The notes under the pieces are model-generated. The model worked only from the letters and a program-made list of their open reading frames with translations, had not been told where the DNA came from and did no database searches. Below, piece by piece: positions 56,655 to 64,000 of a stretch of 64,000 bases of DNA. The DNA comes from Heterobilharzia americana (lineage: Eukaryota > Platyhelminthes > Trematoda > Strigeidida > Schistosomatidae): assembly GCA_944470555.2 (NCBI GenBank), contig CALYCZ020000098.1, positions 1 through 64,000 of the forward strand, read 5' to 3'. Every line of letters begins with the position of its first letter. Positions within the stretch are counted from its first letter, which is position 1. The position numbers and the translations under genes were made by a program.

Positions 56655-58665
56655 CTGAACGCCATGAAGCTACTGAGCTGCAGGAGAGCAGCAGGACTAG
56701 GTGGAGTCCCTCAAGAAGCTCTGAAAACAGATACAGATACAACGGCGTATACGCTCACATGGCTATTGCGGGAGGTTTGCAAGGAAGGAAGGAAAGGCAC
56801 CTGCCGATTGATTAGAAGAAGTGCTACATTGTCAAACTTCCAAAGAAGGGTGACCTAGCCCCTTGCAAGAACCGGCGCGGAATCACGCTGCTGTCTACCT
56901 CAAGCGAAATATCAGGCCGCGTTATCCTGAAGGGAGTGAAACGAAAGTGCTCTAGACCCAAAAGTACGACCGGGACAGGGTGGCTGGCTTCAAGGAAAAC
57001 GAGTTATGTGGGGATCAAATCGTCGCGCTGCGCATCACCAAGGAACAGGACACAGAATTACAGTCATCTTTCTATCCCAACTTCATCGATTTTGAAAAGG
57101 CTTTCCACAGCGTCGACCGAGAAGTTATTCGATAGCCACTTCAACACTACGGTTTTAGCGACACAAACCTCCATCAATCTCATTCAAAAGCTATTTGAAG
57201 ACGCCACATGCCAAGTGGCTCACAATGGAAAGCTCACTGACGCCCTCGAGATGAGGACAGATAGAAGTAAGACAAGGCTGCTCGGCATCACCGATGATCT
57301 CCCTGATTGTGATCGACTGGATTATGCAGCAAACCGTGGGGAGCGAGAAGATGAGCACACCCTAGACCGATGAAAAGATCTTAAAGGATTTGGATTTTGC
57401 CGCTGATTTGTGCCCAATATCGTACCAACTCGATGATATACGGGCGAAAACCAGCGAGTTGGCCAGAGAGGCGATGAAGCGAAGGCGGGACATCAGGTGA
57501 ACGTAGAAAAAACAGAGGTGATGAAGATATCCAACCAACGCTTACTGTTGCCTGAAATCGATGAAGTGAGTTTTCGTTGGCCAACAATACTATAAACATG
57601 TGAACCGATGTTAAAATGAACGTTTGTCTGACAAAGCACAGAACCATACCGCCAGGTTAACCATCTGGGTCACATGCACTGCGGACGTCGAATATTATAC
57701 GATTTCGGTGCCACTTTATTGTGAAAAAAGAGTAGTCAGTGGAGAAAACCGAAACTCATGGACAATCTGTATGTACTGTGAGGTGATATTTCCCTGTTCT
57801 TTTCATAACCAGCAGTCACTTTTGATATCATGATGGACCTTGGTGCGATGCCTTCTGTGTCATCCAGGACAACTCAGTTGATGGGGATTTCTTTACCATT
57901 AGCATGTCTGTAAACTGGCTCCTGTCATATTAAACTCCTTGTTTGGGGATAAAATATTTACTTATTTATTTATTTAACAACAAGCGCTAATCACCATCAT
58001 CGGCAGAAACATAAAGGAAGTTACCTCTTTCACCTACCATCTAGGTAGCATCGTTTCGGCTGCAGGTCGCGGCACAAATGAGGACGTCAAAGCCAGGATC
58101 GGAAAGGCAGCAAGACTGGCATTTATTAGCCGGAAATCCACTGCACCTCACCCCACTCAGCACAAAACGGGGACAACATCAAGATTTTCAACACCAATGT
58201 CAAGTAAGTCAGTGCTCCTATGTGGCATTTCAGAGACCTAGTGCGCTACGAAAAGCGTTTATAACAAACTGCAGACGTACATCAACAACTGCCACCCACG
58301 CTCACTCTACACTCGAGATCAGATGGCCAGAATGATAAGAATAAGCGACGAGGAACTCCAGCTGGGTGGCAACGAACCAACCTAGAATCCATCGCCCAAC
58401 AAATATGCAGAAGAAAGCGAAGGTGGATTGTATTGGGCATACACTGTGAAGACCATTTTGGGACATCACGCGCCGGACCAGGCACCCGGGTGGAATGCGA
58501 GCGGGTAACAACGAAATCGGGGTTCGAGGGTGACGGAAAGGAAGAAATGAAAACTTCTTGGCAGTCATGGAGCCAGGTTCAAAAGACTGCAGAGAGCAGA
58601 GTGAAGCTGCAACGTGCTACTGGAGCCCTATGTTCCACTAAGAACCCCATGGATAAAGGATAATT
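56655..58665 (+). mobile_element. RTE-clade LINE copy R5, interrupted by repeat E
   Basis: Follows R4: 'AAGLGGVPQEALKTDTDTTA' (56,685-56,745), 'CNFQRRVT'-type linker, palm 'FEKAF(H)SVDRE' (57,090-57,125), 'EDATCQVAHNGKLTDALE' (57,198-57,255), then at 57,990-58,665 the C-terminal blocks ('EVTSFT', 'RIGKAARLAFI', the Gln-Val-Gln-Lys end), closing with AACCCCATGGATAAAGGATAA. Bases 57,540-57,974 are a foreign insertion. Many frameshifts; dead. Confidence 0.8.
57540..57974 (+). repeat. Repeat E, copy 2, inserted in RTE copy R5
   Basis: It interrupts R5 between ATCCAACCAAC and AACAAGCGCTAATCACC, a sequence continuous in R1. Its left part (57,557-57,835) is nearly identical to 43,708-43,988. It ends in (TTTA)n at 57,955-57,973, like a truncated LINE or SINE 3' tail. 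Any target duplication is hidden in the AAC repeats of the target. Confidence 0.75.
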
Positions 58666-58679
58666 TTGATAAATCTTTT

Positions 58680-59070
58680 CTTATACCAATCTTCACCATC
58701 GCTTAATCATACTTCTTAGAAGCTGCAGGATGTAACTGAGCATCAAAACGTTTTCACAGTTAGAAAGACTCTTGTTTCCGTTCCAGGCGGAGTGACCAGC
58801 TATCGGAACTTCGAAGTGCAAAGAAGATCGCGATCGGCTTACAATTTGATTGATCGTATTCTTTCCTTCGTAACAAACCCTGGGGTAAGTTCGGACAATC
58901 AGGGGCCACTACTCGCTGTGAACCCATCGGAAGAGTTTCATCAGTGGAGAAACCGTCGCATTTTCACTCCCCGCTGACATTTTCTTAGGGTCTTCACGGA
59001 CCCACTAGGTGGAGAGTGATCTGTAGCGCCACACACTTCGCTAGAATCAATAGCCTACGGTGATTCCTGA
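58680..59070 (+). mobile_element. Gypsy 3' internal end and first bases of LTR
   Basis: Matches, in opposite orientation, 44,860-44,452: CGATCGGCTTACAATTTGAT, CAATCAGGGGCCACTACTCG, the purine-rich GGTGGAGAGTGATC and then TGTAGCGCCACACACTTCGC of the LTR, which breaks off after GCCTACGGT. So only the polypurine region and about 40 bp of LTR are present, on the plus strand. It supports the LTR start assigned at 44,492. Confidence 0.75.
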
Positions 59071-59459
59071 ACTGTATGGCGGGAGAATAAAGAGCCGATG
59101 CCAAGCTTAGGAATAATTTCCGTTTGCTGGAAATCTTAGCTTCATTTAACTATGACCTCTGAGCTCTCTCAGCAGTCCAACCTTCTTTAACTCAGAAAGC
59201 ATTTAAGCCGTTAATACAAAACCATAGTAAACGTTAACCTCAAAGTTGCGCGCGGCTTTTGAAAGTGTGATTCTTACCGTGATTTATCATCTCGGATTTT
59301 GTTGTGAAAAATGCAACAAAATGTTTGGTTTTTAGTGAGAGCATCCTCATGAGCTTCAAGTCCGGCGGGTTTGCCCCATGTTTACGTGCATTATTGTCTG
59401 TGCTAGGATAGCGAGGCTTCGCCGTTCTTCCAATTTTGGTTTAGTCTGACAACGCTAAG
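59071..59459. other. Unassigned, possibly 5' UTR of the following LINE
   Basis: No coding or repeat similarity recognised. Confidence 0.35.
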
Positions 59460-60930
59460 GTTTCTACTCACTTTCAAGTTTTCCAGAGTTTTAGTGTAGA
59501 CGCTTTCCGACAATGGTAACCAAACAGATGTGTTACGGGTGGGGCTGTCGTCAACCTGTTCAGGTGGGTGTGCAATTTGTTACCTGCGACAGGTGGTTCC
59601 ACGGCGCTTGCACAGACTTAACGCAAACTGAGAAAGTCCGGACCCGGAAGGCCTGGTCGCAGATGGCATTTCCGCTTGTGTAGATTTGCACTCGACGATG
59701 TTCTTGAGAACATTGCCCACACGTTAACGGAAACAAAAACAGGCTGACAATAGACCAAAAAGAGGAAGCTGGAAAATTCAGAAGCAGTGCCTAAGCACGA
59801 GGGTTCCAGGAAGAGTTAGAGAACATATGCAAGGAACTCAAGCTAGGCGACACTAAACCAGCAGTCGCAACTGGGCTCTCACTTAGTCCCGATCTGATAG
59901 CTAAGGATAGGCCCCGACTTTAAGGCTTACATTCTCCAACCCCGACGATACCGAGGATGTTCTCTTGGCATCTCACGTGCTGAGAGTTGAAAGGGAAGTG
60001 AGGATACTGCCAGATATCCCACAGTCTGGGAGAATGACTGTAAAGAAACTCCCGGGCGACAATCGCGGCACCCACCTTAGAGGAAGAAACCCAGTAATAC
60101 AAGGCGTGTCAGTAAACCCAGGCATCGAGGATATTGACAACGATTCCCGCAAGTGGAAGCCTTTTGACAGTGCCATGAACCTCGGGGGAGCAATAACCCA
60201 AGGCGTTTTACGGATGCCCAGGAAAGACGACGGCCCCAGAAGAAGGCTGCTCAAAGTGGTCTTTCCGGTCTCTCAAATGGCAGCATCCCCACTGGAGGCA
60301 ATCTGGGAGAAAGGAAATCGCCTTCCATCTGAAGTCCGCATGCAGCCTGATACGTAGCAGAACGAAGGGCTGAAACAACGGCAGAAAAAATTGGAGCTCG
60401 TCGCACCTCTGAAAGACGGCTTAGATGCAAAAGGCGGGGGAGGAGCGGGGAAACTGCACTGGCAGGCAGCTCTTAAGCAGGTTCCCAGCCCCCACGCCTG
60501 GGGATTTGACCAGCCAACTGGGGAACAAAGAGGGTTCCGGAAGTGCGTCCCAAGTAGATAACATAAGTTGCATCTGTATAAATGCACACAGCCTATCGAA
60601 TAAACTAGACTAACTGTGGGAACTAAGCAGCGACACTTACATTCATTTTATTGGTGTTACAGAGACATGGATTTCTTCTGACATGCCAAGCCAGGAACCA
60701 GCAATCGCTAATACCATGCTGTTTCGCAGTGACAGAAAGTTCTCTGGGGGTGGATGGGGTGGAAATTTGCGTGAGCTCTTCTCTTTCTCAGCTCATTGAA
60801 CACATATTCAAGGACTGGAATGCCTCGAGGAGTCCATCTGGTGCACCATAAAGCTGTCCAAGACCATAAAGTGCTTGGTGGGAATCATTGTAGCGGGAAA
60901 GTGATCTGAAAATCCCTCCTGATCATCCTA
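59460..60930 (+). mobile_element. CR1-like LINE C, 5' part with PHD-type ORF1
   Basis: ORF1 starts at ATG 59,514: 'QMCYGWGCRQPVQVG', 'QFVTCDRWFHGACTDLT', a PHD-like zinc finger of the kind described in ORF1 of CR1 elements. Decayed basic and Pro-rich sequence follows to about 60,540. From 60,555 the endonuclease begins: 'NISCICINAHSLSNKLD', 'FIGVTETWISSDMPSQE', 'TMLFRSDRKFSGGGW'. It fades at about 60,930 ('KCLVGII'). Frameshifts break ORF1 after about 55 codons. The RT part is absent. Confidence 0.75.
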
Positions 60931-62122
60931 TCTGATAGTGTCGGCCTCGAGCGGTAAGGTCGAATCCATACGCTTCTTTTTCACGTGGTTCTTGATTATA
61001 TCAATCTGCGGATTTCTTGTTGTGTCTGACTACTTATTACCATGTTTTGTAGTAATACTTCAGCTTATTCCACATATTTGGCTTGCAGCTCCGCTATTCT
61101 CCTCACATACTGTTACCAACGTTTCGGTATACCACGTATAGCCGTTCGCTGTTTTTTCTATTTTAACAATAAGCTTCGATTTTAAATTCTTTTTAAATGG
61201 GAAGATCTAGGGCCAAACATTCTAAAATCGACTGCTCTAGTGATAAAAAGCAGACTTGGTCATTCCAGTGCTCTTCTGCGTGACAAAAACATTGTTACTC
61301 CGTGTAACTCAGATCTCCATGGTCTGGTATGCCCCAATCCTTTTGTCAGAAAAGAGGACATCATATCAGTCATAAGTAGCAGTATTAACGACCACGAGAA
61401 AGGAATTGGCAACATTAGGACCATGATAGAAGAAATCCGGAGAATAGTTGAGGATTTCCATCCATTAGCATATCTTCTAGGGAAGCTCTAAAATTTAGTT
61501 GAAGACCATGTGGTGAAAGCAGAAAACTTGGCAACGGAGGTGGTGAAGAGACTATCGCCTTCCTGACAGGCCATCGTTTATAACATACCTGATACCCTAC
61601 CCTTGGATGGATTTAAGACAAAGGTATTAAACCCATGCGGTATGACAGGAATACACTGTGACTGTAAGCGCCTCCGCAAAAGGTTAGTGCAGTCTGGCTG
61701 CCTCATGACCTTCAAGTTCACCACTTCATTTGATGCCAAAAGTTTATTAAGCTTCAAGACCACATAAGGTTACATAGCAGCTTTAAAAATATTGCTATTG
61801 TGCAAGACAAGACCGCGTGCCAACGCAGAAAACAAAAAAAGAATGGTCCAACCACTTCATCACCTTCAAACACAGAGGCTGCCGTGTGCACGAACAGACC
61901 ATCAGAAAGTGTTGACGTGGTCGGTAATTCTGTTGAATGTACCTCTCCCTCGGTACAACGGTTTCAATCAAACCTAGCTACAAGTGGACCTGATCCTTCA
62001 GTTACTCGTAAAAAGAAAGCCATTGCAACGTCCCCCCTAAGGTCACCATAAATTGAAGCCCGCTGGGTGAAAGAAAACTCAGAAGCACAGGTGAAACGTC
62101 ACCATATAAAGCTAGAACGTTC

Positions 62123-62701
62123 TTGAAGGACCATTTGAGGCGCATGTTTTCTAATGACGAAGAATATTTCATAGCTAAGGCATCGTCAATACGCAAACCC
62201 AAGGGGAAGGTTCTCCGTCAAACCCCTTCTTTCAGAAATGAATACCACGACAACTCAGGGTTGCATTGCACGAGACACTCCTTCGGACCACGCCCCTTTA
62301 ATCACAGGGGGCATAACGTGGTGCCGAGTAGCGTACCGAACGCTCAAATGTCCTACATACCACAAACACCTAACCACTGTCCAGCTGTGCATCATAATAA
62401 TCCTAGTCAATACTTTGAAAACAGATGTGCAACCCCTGCCGGAAACTTCCCCACTTATGAACCCTACCAAAGTTTTTTTTCGAATCCCGCACAATATGTG
62501 CGACCCATGGTGTTTAGGCTCGTTCAACCCCCTGATAACACAGGGCTGAAACCAAATTCCTCGACTTACACCGGTCACAAACCATACCTTACGCCAACAG
62601 TAAAGAAGAGGTGCACGTTAACAACCTATAAGTGCCGTGAGAAACTTAGTAATCACATGCTTGTAAGGGACAGGAGCTCACCAGTCACACCCCACTGTTG
62701 A
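62123..62701 (+). CDS. LINE B ORF1-like protein, 192 codons
   Basis: Translation identical to that of 41,499-40,921. Starts MKDHLRRMFSNDEEYFIAK and ends in TGA after SPVTPHC. Asn/Pro/His/Ser-rich, low-complexity look. It follows directly on a frame (61,800-62,051) that is basic and Ser/Thr-rich (CQRRKQKKNGPTTSSPS); the two are probably one ORF1 separated by a frameshift. Overlapping frames at 62,238-62,549 and 62,255-62,578 are shadows. Confidence 0.5.
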   Translation: MKDHLRRMFSNDEEYFIAKASSIRKPKGKVLRQTPSFRNEYHDNSGLHCTRHSFGPRPFNHRGHNVVPSSVPNAQMSYIPQTPNHCPAVHHNNPSQYFENRCATPAGNFPTYEPYQSFFSNPAQYVRPMVFRLVQPPDNTGLKPNSSTYTGHKPYLTPTVKKRCTLTTYKCREKLSNHMLVRDRSSPVTPHC

Positions 62702-62789
62702 GTACTGTCACGTCCGAGACGTAGGTAGTGCATCGTCTAGCGAACTGGATACCAGAAATTCTTCCGCTCACCGAGGCTTAAGAGACCTA

Positions 62790-63215
62790 GTGAGTTACTT
62801 TGCAGGCTACAGTAGCCTTTTTAAGCTTCTACTTATTAATGCTTGCTCGTCACTTAAGAAAATATCTGACCTTCTATACTTGGATATATCAAAGACATTT
62901 GATAGGGCGCCACACAGTATTCTCTTTGATAAGCTGCAATCGATTGGCATCCATGACCCTTTACTTCATTGGCTAAAATCATTTCTTAGTGACCGCAGTG
63001 AAATCGTCAAAAATTCTATGCAGTCTAAACCTAGGCTGATAACCAGTGGAGTAATTCAGGGTAGTGTCCTTGGACCTTTGTTGTTCATAACTTATATTAA
63101 TTGGGTTTACAAGTGCTTCACTGCAGGGGGAACGTTCCCATACGCTGATGATCTTGAGGTTGTATACTCACGAACTAAGCAACACGCTATCTACTGCTCG
63201 ACAGGAATTAGGTGA
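62790..63215 (+). pseudogene. LINE B reverse transcriptase palm, truncated at both ends
   Basis: 141 codons with 'LLYLDISKTFDRAPHSILFD' (first catalytic Asp; LDFSKAFD in most CR1 RTs), 'GVIQGSVLGPLLF' and 'YADDLEVVYS' (catalytic Asp pair), then a frameshift into the 135-codon frame 63,148-63,555. The fingers region and endonuclease expected upstream are absent. The protein could not work alone. Confidence 0.85.
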
Positions 63216-64000
63216 AGTTGCTGAGTGGTGTGACGAGTCCCATCTCCAGTTCAACATTGATAAGTGTGGTTGGCTTAGCATAGGCAGCGATAACCTAGAT
63301 GTGTCTTTCGAAGTGTGTGGGCAAAAGCTACCTAGACGTTCTTCAGTGTTAGATCTTGGTCTTAGATATCCCAGTGACTTAACATTCTCCGAGCAGACGG
63401 CTTGTATCATATCTGAGTCACGTAAACTCCTTGGATGCACCGTCCATAACATTCATAGCACTGGATTAAGGGTCCTACTTTACAGAGTGAACATCCGTCC
63501 AAATTTAGAATACTGTCCGTCTATCTTAAGTGGCCTTCGTATAAGCGACAAATGAAATATTGAAGGAGTACAACGCCAGTTTACACGAAGAACACTAGGA
63601 GCTGACTGCAGCCTAAACTACATCTCCAGATGCAACATGCTAGTACTGTGACCTCTCTGGAAGAGGCGACTTAGAATGAATCTTATATTTTACTATAAAC
63701 TACTTCGCAAGCAAGTGCACTTATGTGGCCCGGAAATTAAAATAGTTGTAACGTCTACTCACTATTTACGTAATCACAATCTACCAGCTGAAAATCGGTG
63801 TTGTAAGGCCAAATTGTGAGGAAACTTCTTCATCAATAAGTTCTCTCGCATCTGGAATGGACCTCCTGAGGAAATGCGTACTGCAGGCTCATTATCTGTC
63901 TTTCGTTCTGCACTTAATAAGCTCCTAACAGATGATGAGTCCATCACTCGCCTGGGCGCTATGTATACGTTCTGGGCTAATGAAAACATACTAGGACCTC

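Larger units (their letters stand above)
61150..64000 (+). mobile_element. LINE B, plus copy, running off the window
   Basis: ORF1 begins near ATG 61,197 (MGRSRAKHSK) with frameshifts; a helical N-terminal part (61,240-61,491) precedes the RRM-like 'QAIVYNIPDTLPLDGFKTKV' (61,567-61,627). Then come the 192-codon frame and, with no endonuclease in between, the RT from 'VSYFAGYSSLFKLLLINAC' (62,790) through 'GVIQGSVLGPLLFITYINW' and 'YADDLEVVYS' (63,139-63,168), a frameshift, and the C-terminal region. TGA codons at 63,553, about 63,650 and about 63,823 are the same as in the copy at 35,319-36,876. Confidence 0.85.

Noticed and set aside
1..64000. tRNA or rRNA genes, CRISPR arrays, bacterial operons, telomeric repeats
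   Set aside because: No tRNA cloverleaf, rRNA segment, spaced identical repeat array or telomere repeat was seen on reading; the sequence is that of a eukaryotic intron-rich genome.

Overview
The window looks like nuclear DNA of a parasitic flatworm, most likely a schistosome. It is AT-rich and intron-rich, has one sparse multi-exon gene, and is otherwise packed with the retroelement classes known from Schistosoma: RTE-clade and CR1-clade LINEs, a Penelope-like element, a Ty3/gypsy element of the CsRn1/Boudicca type, a BEL/Pao fragment, and a decayed SM-alpha-type hammerhead ribozyme repeat. No bacterial, viral or plasmid features are visible.

Left part (1-14,200). A worn RTE LINE (1-1,741) is interrupted by a hairpin-shaped insertion that carries a 13-bp target duplication. 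It is followed by a CR1-type 3' end (to about 2,572). About 11.6 kb of gene-poor sequence follows, holding the hammerhead relic (7,826-7,912, minus strand).

Middle part (14,212-26,859, minus strand). This is the only host gene I can support: an RRM protein most like RBM18. Its exons are at 26,747-26,859, 26,379-26,651, 19,722-19,964 and, less surely, 14,212-14,269. All splice phases agree. The reading frame is broken once, by a TGA exactly where RBM18 has the Arg just before RNP2. Its large introns hold a Penelope-like element, RTE copies and other repeats.

Right part (28,490-64,000). This is nested and rearranged retrotransposons. A young CR1-like LINE ('A', 868-codon open frame) occurs twice in opposite orientation around part of a second LINE ('B'), which looks like a recombination-driven inversion. 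B is an ORF1-RT chimera without an endonuclease and is found again at the right edge with the same stop codons. At 44,144-50,381 a gypsy element has its integrase split by a stack of three successive insertions; a copy of the pre-insertion sequence survives nearby at 51,783-52,174. A BEL/Pao integrase fragment (53,440-54,250), more RTE and a CR1 ORF1 with a PHD finger (59,460-60,930) fill the rest.

Family names are from recognition of protein motifs; no database search was possible. Element ends are approximate unless a target-site duplication or junction is stated.
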